From Paenibacillus sp. FSL A5-0031 (lineage in GTDB: Bacteria > Bacillota > Bacilli > Paenibacillales > Paenibacillaceae), in the NCBI RefSeq assembly GCF_001956295.1, contig NZ_MRTD01000012.1, positions 1 to 64,000 of the forward strand: a stretch of 64,000 nucleotides of DNA. Direction: 5' to 3'. Below, piece after piece: positions 51,857 through 60,997 of this stretch (its first letter is position 1; every line of letters starts with the position of its first letter). The notes beneath the pieces are model-generated. The model was not told where the DNA came from. It made no database searches and saw nothing but the letters and a program-made list of their open reading frames with translations. Made by a program: the position numbers and the translations under genes.

Positions 51857-54595
51857 TTATTTAGAAGCAGCGGCTAAACCAATCGTTACGATTTTGAAGC
51901 CTTCGACCTGAACGCTGTTTTTGATCTTATTAGCACTATCGTTCTCCATAATGTCACTTACATAGGATTCAGACGCAGCGCTTGGATGAATAGCTAAGCT
52001 GGTCGTGGATTCTGCTAAATTGTACCACCTTGCCATGCTGTCGCCACGCTCCTCGTTAATCTTTAGGCTGGAGAAAGCGAGCTGGTCACCATTCCATTTG
52101 AGGAAATCACAAGCAGGAGCGAGCTCGCCATCATGCAATCCAGCTGCGATTGCCGTAACGGGTATAGGGAAACGATAGGCTTCGCGATAAGCGGCAAAAC
52201 GTTCTTCAGCGCTGCCGTAAGGAATGATCATCCATTCGGCTTCATTTGTACCTAAGCACTGCGCTTCAGGCGTATGAAATACACCCCAATCGCCAAGCTC
52301 TCCGACGGAGCGCAGAAGGGTTACAGCGATCGTATTTCTGCCATCTTGAAGCACTTCATATTCATTTAAGCCTTTGCCTGCAATCGTGAGGCCTCTATGC
52401 TCGCCGTGCACGTCAATGAACGTCTGCATATGCTGAGCATTGCTCGGATTTTGCCATTCCTTTGCAGGAACGTTTTGACGTTCAGCGACCTCGAAGATTG
52501 AATCTGCAAAGTGTGTGGATGCAGCAACATCCGAAGGTAGAAGCACGCGCAACCTGTGATCTTGCGATTGATTTTCAATACGCGCATGGACTTGAACACC
52601 TTTGCCCTCACGTTCCAGACTAACTAGTGTCACAATTTCTAGCGGCACAAGGGAAGACGATCTGCCAGCCTTCCGCTGCCGGAATTCAACCATTGTGCGG
52701 ATTTCTTCTGCTAGAAGATCATCTGCCCGTGCAGGTATAGCAAGGTGATGAGTGATTTCAATGGCTGCTCGGTAAGGCGAATCTTCAACCACTCGAATTT
52801 CGGCTTTGCTGCCCTTAGTCGTGATCGGCAAGTCGCCGACTGGCTGCTTGAAAATATATTCATTTCCAATATCGCCTACATTCTCGTAATGGCCAAGATC
52901 CGAAAACAGCTGCTGGCTTTTCTTATCATAAACTGTAAAACTTCCGTCTTCCTCTATCGTCAATGTAAGACGAGCATTTTCCAGTGTTCGTTCACTAGTC
53001 ACTAATGAATGGCGATTCTCGCTGGAAGTTTTAATCTCATTTTGACATGGTATCCAAGCAAAAGATTCATATCCCATCGAAGGCAATATGCCGGTCTCAA
53101 AGGTCAGACGCAGTGCACGAGCCATATAGGGCTGCCGGAATTTATCATTTGGCAGTTCATAGCAGAAGCGAACGCCCAAATCATGAGCAGTAAAGTCGAT
53201 GCGTTCACCGCTGCCGTTCACCAAGTACCCTTCGGCGTGCGTTCGATCTTGAACCTGCTTAGCAATGGCAACAGGATCTTCGCTTTGATCGAAGAAACGG
53301 TGCGACCATTCGATCTCGAATTGGTGGACTGACGAGCCTTCATAGCCGCTTGAGTTAAAGACGATGAAGGGAGCAGCTGACTCACTGATATTGGCAAAAT
53401 GACTTGTATTGACCTTAGCGCTAATAAATTTAACGCTCTCGGTCGTTAATGCTTTGCCAACCTCCATGCTTTTGGCAAAACGAGTTTTCATTTCTTGGTA
53501 CACCTCATCGACACTGCAGCCGCAAATGCTGTCATGCGGATGATTTTGCATCAGTGTCTTCCAGGCATATTGGAATAGACCATGCGGATATGGCTTGCCG
53601 AGCTGATGGGCAATGGCAGAGATCGGCTCGGCCACTTTCTCCAGCAGCGTCTGATTTCGTTGATTAAGCTGTTTGATGTAAACACGAGCAGACGCTGTAT
53701 TAACTAATGAATACCAGCCGTCCGTTTGCTGGCCGCGCAGCTCTCCGCGAGTTAGGCTCAGGTTCGGAGGCTGCTGCGTCTGAACCGCCTTTACATAATC
53801 GTCAAAGTTGGAGTGGATGAACTCGTACGCAGGGAACAGCTCTCTCGCAACGCGCAGCGCTTCGGAGAGATTGGTCTGAATGGGCTGATGATCGCAGCCG
53901 TTCATAAGCAGCAGCTGCGAGGTTGAAGCATATTGTTCCGCTCGCGCAAGTCGATGCTCCCAGTAAGGCTTTGCTTTGAGGGGATCAACTGGAATCTCCA
54001 TGCCGTTGTTATACCAATTGGCAAATAGGATGCCTAATACGCTTGAACCGTCGGGTGCCTGCCAGATGAGCTCGGAATAAGGTGACTCAAGGCCTGAGGA
54101 ATCTTCCACCCGATTGTTGAAGCCGGTTGCTTTCACACCTCTTCCGAACACGGCGGTATCGATGCCTGCTTGTCTTAATAGCTGAGCAGCTTGACCCATA
54201 TTGCCAAACGAATCTGGGAAATAACCAAGCTTCGAAATCGGTCCATATTTTTTGGCATCCCGATGACCGATTTGCAAGTTTCTTACGTTTGCTTCGCTGC
54301 TGGTAAGAAACTCATCCTGCAAAATATACCAAGGACCCAAAGAAAGCTTGCCTTCATCACACAGCTTTTGTATTTGGCTCTGCTTCTCTGGGTACACCTG
54401 CAGATAATCATCTAAAATTATCGTTTGACCATCGAGGTAAAAGCTGCGAAAATCAGGATCGGCCTCGAACGTTTCCAGCAGCGTGTCCATTGTCTCAATC
54501 AGCTTGACATGATGGGCTTCGTAAGGCATATACCATTCTCGATCCCAATGGGTATGCGAAATGACATGTACCACCCGTTTCGATGCAGTCATCAT
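51857..54595 (-). CDS. Glycoside hydrolase family 38 alpha-mannosidase
   Basis: 912 residues without a signal peptide. The catalytic N-terminal domain starts with VISHTHWDREWYMPYE and holds the nucleophile segment GYFPDSFGNMGQA (the Asp of FPDSFG), then the middle domain with WKTLMQNHPHDSICGCSVDEVYQEM (zinc-ligand His and Asp) and a beta-sandwich C-terminal half. GH38 retaining enzymes cut alpha-mannosidic bonds; bacterial cytoplasmic forms act on imported manno-oligosaccharides. Among the sugar-uptake genes this supports an alpha-mannan-derived substrate. Confidence 0.95.
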   Translation of the reverse strand: MMTASKRVVHVISHTHWDREWYMPYEAHHVKLIETMDTLLETFEADPDFRSFYLDGQTIILDDYLQVYPEKQSQIQKLCDEGKLSLGPWYILQDEFLTSSEANVRNLQIGHRDAKKYGPISKLGYFPDSFGNMGQAAQLLRQAGIDTAVFGRGVKATGFNNRVEDSSGLESPYSELIWQAPDGSSVLGILFANWYNNGMEIPVDPLKAKPYWEHRLARAEQYASTSQLLLMNGCDHQPIQTNLSEALRVARELFPAYEFIHSNFDDYVKAVQTQQPPNLSLTRGELRGQQTDGWYSLVNTASARVYIKQLNQRNQTLLEKVAEPISAIAHQLGKPYPHGLFQYAWKTLMQNHPHDSICGCSVDEVYQEMKTRFAKSMEVGKALTTESVKFISAKVNTSHFANISESAAPFIVFNSSGYEGSSVHQFEIEWSHRFFDQSEDPVAIAKQVQDRTHAEGYLVNGSGERIDFTAHDLGVRFCYELPNDKFRQPYMARALRLTFETGILPSMGYESFAWIPCQNEIKTSSENRHSLVTSERTLENARLTLTIEEDGSFTVYDKKSQQLFSDLGHYENVGDIGNEYIFKQPVGDLPITTKGSKAEIRVVEDSPYRAAIEITHHLAIPARADDLLAEEIRTMVEFRQRKAGRSSSLVPLEIVTLVSLEREGKGVQVHARIENQSQDHRLRVLLPSDVAASTHFADSIFEVAERQNVPAKEWQNPSNAQHMQTFIDVHGEHRGLTIAGKGLNEYEVLQDGRNTIAVTLLRSVGELGDWGVFHTPEAQCLGTNEAEWMIIPYGSAEERFAAYREAYRFPIPVTAIAAGLHDGELAPACDFLKWNGDQLAFSSLKINEERGDSMARWYNLAESTTSLAIHPSAASESYVSDIMENDSANKIKNSVQVEGFKIVTIGLAAASK

Positions 54596-54758
54596 TGTTC
54601 CTCTTTTCGTTGAAAGGTTAGGTATTACGCCATTAGTCTAAAGAATATGCAAGCTGCTCACAATGAGGGATATGCAAACTTTAAGGGGAATTATTATCGC
54701 TTTGCCAGGAATGTGGAATTATGCATATCGAAATGCTGTAACAAGCTTAAATTATTTA

Positions 54759-54786
54759 TTGCAAAAGTAGCTCAATGAAGTATATT
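54759..54786 (+). promoter_or_regulatory. Candidate promoter of the YesM kinase operon
   Basis: TTGCAA at 54759 and TATATT at 54781 with a 16-bp spacer precede the kinase gene by 60 bp. The -35 box is only a fair match. Confidence 0.4.
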
Positions 54787-54845
54787 ATCGAGGACAAGTC
54801 TACTCCAGTGATGGGGTTAGCATAGTGGAAGGCAGGTGTATACTT

Positions 54846-56651
54846 GTGAATAAAGTGTCCTTTCGGCTCGCTTCATCCTTTCGCAATCGGATGATTCTCA
54901 TATTTTTTATGATCATTATCGTTCCGTTTCTGCTTTTTGCATATTATGCGCATATTAAATCGATCGAGGGCATCTCCAATACGAATACGAAAATGTCCAT
55001 GAGCTATCTTCTTCAAGCAAGAAAAAACTTCGAGATTTATCTGGGCAACTTAAATGATCAAGTTAACGATGTCATCGGAAATAAGGAACTTCAGGATTTA
55101 TTGGAAACGGAACCATTAAACCAGACAGAAGAGGAAGCGTTTACAGTCAATTTATTGACCGTGCTGTATCATGCTACGTCTACGATTGATGCTTTTAGAG
55201 TCAAGGTGTACCCAATCAAGCCAACAGATTATCCATCCTATATGAGAACAATTGATGAATCGGTGCGTATCGGAGACCAGTATTGGTTTCAGCGCTCGAA
55301 AGCGACGGTTAGTCCGACGTGGTATCTGACCATGCCCATGCATGGGAAATACGCAAAACCGCTGCTCTCCTATGTGAAGCGATTCTCGGGCTTGTACGAT
55401 CAAAAATTAAGAGGCATTATTGCGACCGACTTATCCGAGGACTATTTAAGAAGATATTTCTCTCCGTCCGATCAGCTAAAGGATCAGAAGCTGCTGCTCA
55501 TTAATGAGAAAGGCATCGTGCATTATGATTCTACAGTTAATGAATGGACAGGCAAGGAATTTCCGTCAACAGCGTTAATCTCTTATATGAAGTCGGGTGA
55601 TGAAGGCTCTATGTCCATTACGATTGAAGGGGAAACCTATCTCGCAACCTATTTGAAGATGGCTAACCATCCATGGACCATCGTCAGCTTGACCCCTCTT
55701 CATGAGCTGACGGGTACGATTGATGAAATTAACCGCATGCTCGTAATCTTTTTGATCGGTTATCTTATTTGCTGCATTAGTGTCGTCTTTTATATCACAG
55801 CTTACTATACACAGCCTATTGCGCATTTGGTTCGTTTAATGAGGAGGCTGGAGGCGGAAAATCTTCATTACTTGCTGCCTTCGTCGTCCCGCAAGGATGA
55901 GGTTGGCTGGCTGTATAGAGGAGTAAGCAATCTTGTTCAGCGTATAGATGGATTGATTAAAGAGGCAGCGCGCTCCGAAAGGAATAAAAAAGCGCTGGAG
56001 TTTCAAGTGCTGAGCCACCAGATTAATCCTCATTTTCTATACAACACCTTGGAATCAATTAGGTGGAAGGCGGAAAATCATGGACGCAGCGACATAAGCG
56101 AGATGGTATCGGCACTTGGCAATTTGCTGCGGCTCAGTTTAAACCAAGGGAAAGAGATTACGACGCTGCGCCGCGAGATTGAGCAGGTGAAGGCTTATGT
56201 ATCGATTGAACAAGCAAGAATGGGCAAGGTCGTTCGTATCTTGTATTCCTGCGAGACAGAGACGCTGGATATGCCGTTTCTAAGGTTATTGCTGCAGCCG
56301 CTTGTAGAAAATGCGATTCAGCATAGCGTGCGCGACGATTTTGATAAAGGGAAAATTATGATCGCAGCCAGAAAAATCGGAGAGGATATCGTAATCGATA
56401 TTGTGGATAACGGTAAAGGCATTCCAGCGTCCGTGCTGGAACAGTTGGAGACGGAAGAAGAGCCTAGCGAAAAGTTCTCGCATACGCGCAGAGGCGTAGG
56501 GCTTCGCAATGTGAATGATCGTTTGAAGCTTTATTTTGGAGATCGTTACAAGCTTGAAATCAAGACGGGTCCCGAAATTGGAACGACGATAACGTTAAGG
56601 CATCCCATTTTGAAGGAAGACCAGAATATCGATTCGATTGGCAATGAGTGA
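54846..56651 (+). CDS. YesM-type sensor histidine kinase
   Basis: About 601 residues. Two membrane helices (MILIFFMIIIVPFLLFAYY; LVIFLIGYLICCISVVFYITAYY in part) flank an extracellular Cache-like sensor region of about 250 residues; then HAMP (RLMRRLEAENLHYLLP), the His_kinase motif SHQINPHFLYNTLESI (phosphoacceptor His near residue 396) and an ATPase domain with VDNGKGIP and RRGVGLRNV. These kinases respond to extracellular sugars. The partner regulator is probably the gene at 50093. I place the start at GTG 54846 after AGGTG; GTG 54825 in the same frame would add seven residues. Confidence 0.93.
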   Translation: MNKVSFRLASSFRNRMILIFFMIIIVPFLLFAYYAHIKSIEGISNTNTKMSMSYLLQARKNFEIYLGNLNDQVNDVIGNKELQDLLETEPLNQTEEEAFTVNLLTVLYHATSTIDAFRVKVYPIKPTDYPSYMRTIDESVRIGDQYWFQRSKATVSPTWYLTMPMHGKYAKPLLSYVKRFSGLYDQKLRGIIATDLSEDYLRRYFSPSDQLKDQKLLLINEKGIVHYDSTVNEWTGKEFPSTALISYMKSGDEGSMSITIEGETYLATYLKMANHPWTIVSLTPLHELTGTIDEINRMLVIFLIGYLICCISVVFYITAYYTQPIAHLVRLMRRLEAENLHYLLPSSSRKDEVGWLYRGVSNLVQRIDGLIKEAARSERNKKALEFQVLSHQINPHFLYNTLESIRWKAENHGRSDISEMVSALGNLLRLSLNQGKEITTLRREIEQVKAYVSIEQARMGKVVRILYSCETETLDMPFLRLLLQPLVENAIQHSVRDDFDKGKIMIAARKIGEDIVIDIVDNGKGIPASVLEQLETEEEPSEKFSHTRRGVGLRNVNDRLKLYFGDRYKLEIKTGPEIGTTITLRHPILKEDQNIDSIGNE

Positions 56652-56678
56652 AGCGTGAGTATCAAAGGAGGCATAATC

Positions 56679-58043
56679 TTGATAAACAAACGTAAACAAA
56701 CATTTGTTATAAGTTTACTCCTGATGTTTATGCTAGTTCTAACCTCTTGCACGTTTAAAGGCTGGGATGGCGAGAATGCGGCAGAGGGATCAAATCGTGG
56801 TCAAGAAGGGCAATATTCAGGCAACACACCAGTTACGCTTAAGCTTCTGACCTGGGGAGGAGAGACGTATAAGGAGCTGTACGAAAAATTCAATGCCAAA
56901 TATCCATGGATTACGATTGAGCCCATACAAATCGTGGGCGGCGATGACGAAATCATGAATCAAATTATTGCATTGGAGGCGGCAGGCACACCAGCTGATC
57001 TGACTTGGGTTGTTGGTGATTTGCTTCGTTATGAACAAAGCGGCCTGCTCGAAAATTTAAAGCCGTACATGGATGAAGATGCTTCCTTCCAAGGCAAGGT
57101 GCTGCCCGATGGATACTTTGATACGATGGCCTTTAATGGCCGCAGGCTTGCTGTGCCGTTCGTCGATGTTCCGATGTGGATTATTGTAAATAAAGATTTA
57201 TTGGCTAAACATGGCATAGGTATGCCTTCAAATAATTGGAGCTTTGATGATTTGCGTGATATTGCAAAACGTGTCACGGACCCTGCAGCAGGGGAATATG
57301 GCCTCACTACGAACAGTGACTTTGTGATGCGCTTGCTGCCGATGAAAGCTGCAGCGGATGGGCATGCGCCTAATTTGGCTTACCTAAATGATCGATTGAC
57401 CCAAAGCTTGCTAAGCACGCCGGATGTGATGGCGGATGTGCGCTGGCTGACTGAATTTGTCACCAAGGATGGGTCTATGCTCTCTTGGGCAGATTCCAAA
57501 GCACAAGGCGATGTGGTTAAGCAATTCATAAATGGTAAAACAGCGTTTGACATTGCCGGGGATTGGCTGCTTCCGACACTGCAAAAAGAGGCTGAATTTA
57601 ACTGGGATATACTTCCCTTTCCGAGAGGGCAGGTCAACCAATACTCCTTCCATATTTACGGTCCGCTTGCAATGCTGAGCGGATCGAAGCATAAAGAAGA
57701 AGCATATAAATGGATTAGTTTTCAATTCGAGATGGAAGCGCAGAAATGGAAAATCGAGAAGGGAGCGAATGCTTCCGTTATAGATCCGGAGCTGACAGCT
57801 TATATTGATGAGGTTCCCTTATGGCAAGGGAAAAATATCGAAGCCGTGAAGATGACCAAGGATAACAGCCTCGTATTGCCCGGCGCCACGATACCCGGTT
57901 TTTCGGAGTACAACTGGATCAATGTTATTAATGATATCGTATTTCAAGGTGCCGACATTAACCGTATTATTCCAGAGACAGAGGCATGGAACAAAAAAAC
58001 GCTGGAGCTGCGGGAGCATTGGAAGCGGAATCGTGATAAGTGA
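56679..58043 (+). CDS. Sugar-binding lipoprotein of an ABC importer
   Basis: 454 residues from TTG 56679, which lies seven bases after AAAGGAGG. The lipoprotein signal ends in LVLTSC (Cys24). The mature chain has the family-1 solute-binding pattern: VTLKLLTWGGETYKELYEKFNAKYPWI in part, ALEAAGTPADLTWVVGD, RLAVPFVDVPMWIIVNKDLL, FINGKTAFDIAGDWLLP. It binds a sugar or oligosaccharide outside the membrane. It follows the kinase gene by 27 bp, so they are co-transcribed; there may be direct interplay between binding protein and sensor. Confidence 0.92.
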   Translation: MINKRKQTFVISLLLMFMLVLTSCTFKGWDGENAAEGSNRGQEGQYSGNTPVTLKLLTWGGETYKELYEKFNAKYPWITIEPIQIVGGDDEIMNQIIALEAAGTPADLTWVVGDLLRYEQSGLLENLKPYMDEDASFQGKVLPDGYFDTMAFNGRRLAVPFVDVPMWIIVNKDLLAKHGIGMPSNNWSFDDLRDIAKRVTDPAAGEYGLTTNSDFVMRLLPMKAAADGHAPNLAYLNDRLTQSLLSTPDVMADVRWLTEFVTKDGSMLSWADSKAQGDVVKQFINGKTAFDIAGDWLLPTLQKEAEFNWDILPFPRGQVNQYSFHIYGPLAMLSGSKHKEEAYKWISFQFEMEAQKWKIEKGANASVIDPELTAYIDEVPLWQGKNIEAVKMTKDNSLVLPGATIPGFSEYNWINVINDIVFQGADINRIIPETEAWNKKTLELREHWKRNRDK

Positions 58044-58068
58044 GAGCAGGCAGCGGAGGGGATGTTTG

Positions 58069-58647
58069 ATGAGGACGAGATGGAAGGTTATGTTTATTGT
58101 TTTCTCGGGCGTCGTAATGATCATGGGTGGCTGTAGTAAGTCCATTACGGATACGGCTACAGAGAAGAGAATAGAGTTCATTCAAAACCCGGATTCCTCA
58201 TTGACGAAGGTAAAAGTAGAAACGGATGGCATGCTGTCAGAGCTCGGTTATACGCATCCCCATCCATTTGCTTTAAACAATGAGGTGTTGGTTGATTTGA
58301 ATTATTATAAGGAAAATCAAGTATCTCGCGGGGATATTACCTTATTCCAAGTTAAAAAAGATAAACAAGCGACGGATATAGCAAGAGTTGTTGGGCTTCC
58401 TGGTGAGGCGGTTCAGGTTAAAAAAGGGCAGGTTTATATTAATGGGAATAAACTGGATACCTTTTACGGCAGCGATCCTTCTTCCGATAAAAATGATTCT
58501 ATGAATAAGCCATTGCAGCTAAAGGAGAATGAGTATTTTATATTGGCGGATGTACGTTGGCGAGGATTCCATGACAGCCAATCAGCGAGTGCTTTTGCCA
58601 AAGAGGAAATAGTAGGTAAAGTAGTCGGCTATGAGAACAAACGTTAA
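58069..58647 (+). CDS. Signal-peptidase-I-like lipoprotein lacking the catalytic dyad
   Basis: 192 residues from an ATG with GGAGGGG upstream. The signal ends MIMGGC (Cys22 in a fair lipobox). The rest follows S26 signal peptidase: QVSRGDITLFQV, IARVVGLPGEAVQVKKGQVYING and a late EEIVGKVVG. However, the serine motif SMxPT is replaced by an unrelated DGMLSELGYTHP stretch, the lysine of KRVIGLPGD is alanine (IARVVGLPGE), and GDNR reads ADVR. It should therefore not cut signal peptides by the normal Ser-Lys mechanism. Its place between a sugar-binding lipoprotein and permeases suggests a binding or chaperone-like role, but the function is unknown. Confidence 0.85.
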   Translation: MRTRWKVMFIVFSGVVMIMGGCSKSITDTATEKRIEFIQNPDSSLTKVKVETDGMLSELGYTHPHPFALNNEVLVDLNYYKENQVSRGDITLFQVKKDKQATDIARVVGLPGEAVQVKKGQVYINGNKLDTFYGSDPSSDKNDSMNKPLQLKENEYFILADVRWRGFHDSQSASAFAKEEIVGKVVGYENKR

Positions 58648-58784
58648 GCAGCAAAGTTGGTTAGGAAAGTAACCAAGAGTAATGGGAGCTATGACGTTCT
58701 TGATGAACAAAGCTACAAATGGATACAAAGCTTAATTGGTAAAAACGAAGGAAGAAGTCTGTTACTTCGTTATGTGCATGTAGA

Positions 58785-58815
58785 GATCACCGGTTGTTTA
58801 GGTGGTCTTTTTTTG
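58785..58815 (+). terminator. Terminator after the peptidase-like gene
   Basis: GATCACC and GGTGGTC (one G-T pair) enclose a TTGTTTA-type loop and are followed by TTTTTTT. It separates the kinase/binding-protein unit from the permease unit. Confidence 0.75.
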
Positions 58816-58828
58816 TTTGAACTCGTAT

Positions 58829-58992
58829 GCATAAAGAATATTTGCGGCGTCTCGGCGAGGTGGAAATGGAGCTGTAAGCACGTATGTGTTCTTACAGCTC
58901 GAGAAAGGACTTGGTTTGTTGTCGGTAAGCGCAAATATGCACTTATTGAGTAGATGAGGCGTCTGATCGAGGTGGAAAAGGAGCTTTATGCA
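58829..58992 (+). repeat. Two degenerate ~50-bp direct repeats in the gap before the permeases
   Basis: The 448-bp gap 58648-59095 has no convincing gene. Copy 1 (about 58829-58880) and copy 2 (about 58935-58992) share TATGCA..GGCGTCT..CGAGGTGGAAA.GGAGCT. Each can be read as a tiny peptide end: RRLGEVEMEL then stop, and RRLIEVEKELYA then stop. Copy 1 is followed by a hairpin GAGCTGTAAG/CTTACAGCTC (58869-58900). Confidence 0.45.
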
Positions 58993-59095
58993 TAGGAGGA
59001 TAATCTTAAACCACAAAGTATAAGATTGGCTCATAGTAAGCCCAGGCGGGCTCCCTTAGAATAAAAGTATCACATCAATGGAAGGGAAATCGATT

Positions 59096-60022
59096 ATGAA
59101 ATCTAATGGAGTCATTCGGGAATTACTTAGAAATCGAACGCTGCTGCTCATGTTCCTGCCCGTCGCGACGCTCCTTTTTCTCTTTAACTATTTGCCGCTT
59201 GCAGGTCTAGTCATCGCCTTCAAAGACTTTGACTTTGCTAAAGGAATTTTCGGAAGCGATTGGATGCACCCGCTGCTGAATAACTTTGATTATTTGTTCT
59301 CTTCTCCGACCGCTTTTCGGGCGATGAGAAACACGATACTGTTAAACGCATTGTTTATTACAGTCGGGCTCATTTTTGAAGTAGGGTTTGCCTTGCTGCT
59401 CAATGAGATTAGAAACAAATATTTTAAAAGAGTTACGCAGTCGTTAACCTTTCTTCCTTTCTTTATTTCGTGGATCGTAGTCGGAGTGTTCGCTTACAAC
59501 TTAATGAACTTTGAGAGTGGAGCGATTAATCGTGTGTTAGAGACGATAGGCTTGCAGCCGATTGATTTCTACAGCGAAGCCGGATTATGGCCGCTCATTC
59601 TAACGATAGCGGTTCGCTGGAAGGTTACCGGATACGGCACAATCATTTATTTGGCGGCATTAACGTCCATCGACAATTCGTATTATGAAGCAGCGTCCAT
59701 CGACGGTGCGACAAGATGGCAGCAAATCCGTTTTATCAGCATTCCGATGCTACGGCCAACGATCATTATCTTAACCTTGCTGGCTGTTGGCAGAATCATG
59801 AACGCCGATTTTGGAATGTTTTACGCAATGGTCGGCGATGCTTCTCTCTTATTTCCTACAACTGACGTTATTGACACGTTTGTTTATCGCAGCTTGCGCA
59901 AATCAGGGGATATCGGCATGGCATCTGCGGCGGGCTTCCTCCAGTCGTTCATCGCATTCGTGCTCATTATCGGCAGCAATTACGCGGCACGCAAAATAGA
60001 CAAAGACTCGGCTATTTTCTAA
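59096..60022 (+). CDS. ABC sugar permease, LplB type
   Basis: About 308 residues with six membrane helices and the family landmarks FLFNYLPLAGLVIAFKDFDF (start), LTFLPFFISWIVVG, and the coupling loop EAASIDGATRWQQIRFISIPML in part. LplB-type permeases import complex oligosaccharides together with YtcP and LipO. ATG 59096 is chosen since GGAAGGG precedes it; ATG 59078 lacks a ribosome site. Confidence 0.95.
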   Translation: MKSNGVIRELLRNRTLLLMFLPVATLLFLFNYLPLAGLVIAFKDFDFAKGIFGSDWMHPLLNNFDYLFSSPTAFRAMRNTILLNALFITVGLIFEVGFALLLNEIRNKYFKRVTQSLTFLPFFISWIVVGVFAYNLMNFESGAINRVLETIGLQPIDFYSEAGLWPLILTIAVRWKVTGYGTIIYLAALTSIDNSYYEAASIDGATRWQQIRFISIPMLRPTIIILTLLAVGRIMNADFGMFYAMVGDASLLFPTTDVIDTFVYRSLRKSGDIGMASAAGFLQSFIAFVLIIGSNYAARKIDKDSAIF

Positions 60023-60056
60023 AAACGTCCATTCACATCAAGGGAGGATCATCTGC

Positions 60057-60941
60057 ATGCATCTGAAGAGATTTTCAATTTCACAATTTATTATCATTAT
60101 AGCGATCTCCTTGTTCAGTCTGTCCTGCTTGTTTCCATTCATTATGGTCATTTCAGGCTCGTTAAGCACGGAGAAGGACATTATGGATTATGGGTACACG
60201 CTATGGCCAAAGAGCATTACTTTCGATTCTTATCGCATTTTATTTCTAGGCTCTAATCGCATTATTGATGCGTATGGTGTAAGTCTTCTCGTTACGGTAG
60301 CAGGAACAATACTATCCTTGCTCGTAACGAGCATGGGCGCATACGTAATGGCGAGACGGTCATTCAAGTATAGAAACATTTTGTCTATCTACGTCATTAT
60401 AACAATGCTGTTTAATGGCGGATTAGTACCTTGGTACATCATTTGCGTGAGATATTTGGATCTAAAAGATACACTTTGGGCGCTTATTTTACCGATGCTC
60501 GCTAATGCATTCAATATGTTCCTCATTCGCAATTTTATGTTATCCATACCCGAGGATATGAATGAATCGGCCAAAATGGACGGCGCGGGCGACTTTAAAA
60601 TCTTTTATCGCCTCATTGCACCGCTTTCCTTGCCTGTACTTGCAACCGTCGGTTTATTCGTAGCACTGAGTTACTGGAATGATTGGTTTCTAGGTCTCAT
60701 GTTTGTCGATAAGCAGGAGCTCCAACCGCTGCAGCTGCTGCTGCGAACGCTCATCTCCAACGTGGAATTTCTGAAGAGCTCGAGCAATGCATCCGCTATG
60801 CAGCGAATATCAGCGCAAATTCCTTCGGAATCGATCAAGATGGCGCTTACGGTCGTTACCATAGGCCCTATCATTTTCTTGTATCCGTTCGTTCAACGTT
60901 TTTTTGTCAAAGGTTTGATGGTGGGCGCAGTAAAAGGATGA
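60057..60941 (+). CDS. ABC sugar permease, YtcP type
   Basis: 294 residues with six membrane helices, LFSLSCLFPFIMVISGSLS, coupling loop MNESAKMDGAGDFKIFYRLIAPLSLPVL in part, and FPFVQRFFVKGLMVGAVKG at the end, all typical of the second permease of this class. A GGGAGG site lies ten bases before the ATG. It forms the membrane channel with the preceding LplB-type subunit. Confidence 0.96.
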   Translation: MHLKRFSISQFIIIIAISLFSLSCLFPFIMVISGSLSTEKDIMDYGYTLWPKSITFDSYRILFLGSNRIIDAYGVSLLVTVAGTILSLLVTSMGAYVMARRSFKYRNILSIYVIITMLFNGGLVPWYIICVRYLDLKDTLWALILPMLANAFNMFLIRNFMLSIPEDMNESAKMDGAGDFKIFYRLIAPLSLPVLATVGLFVALSYWNDWFLGLMFVDKQELQPLQLLLRTLISNVEFLKSSSNASAMQRISAQIPSESIKMALTVVTIGPIIFLYPFVQRFFVKGLMVGAVKG

Positions 60942-60997
60942 CTATCTCGGCTTCAGCCGTGTAGTATATAAAACATAAGCTAAGGGGAGAGGTTCAG

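Noticed and set aside
58657..58953. 98-codon open frame before the LplB-type permease
   Set aside because: It runs through an intrinsic terminator (58785-58815) and the direct repeats, with no ribosome site or recognisable domain.
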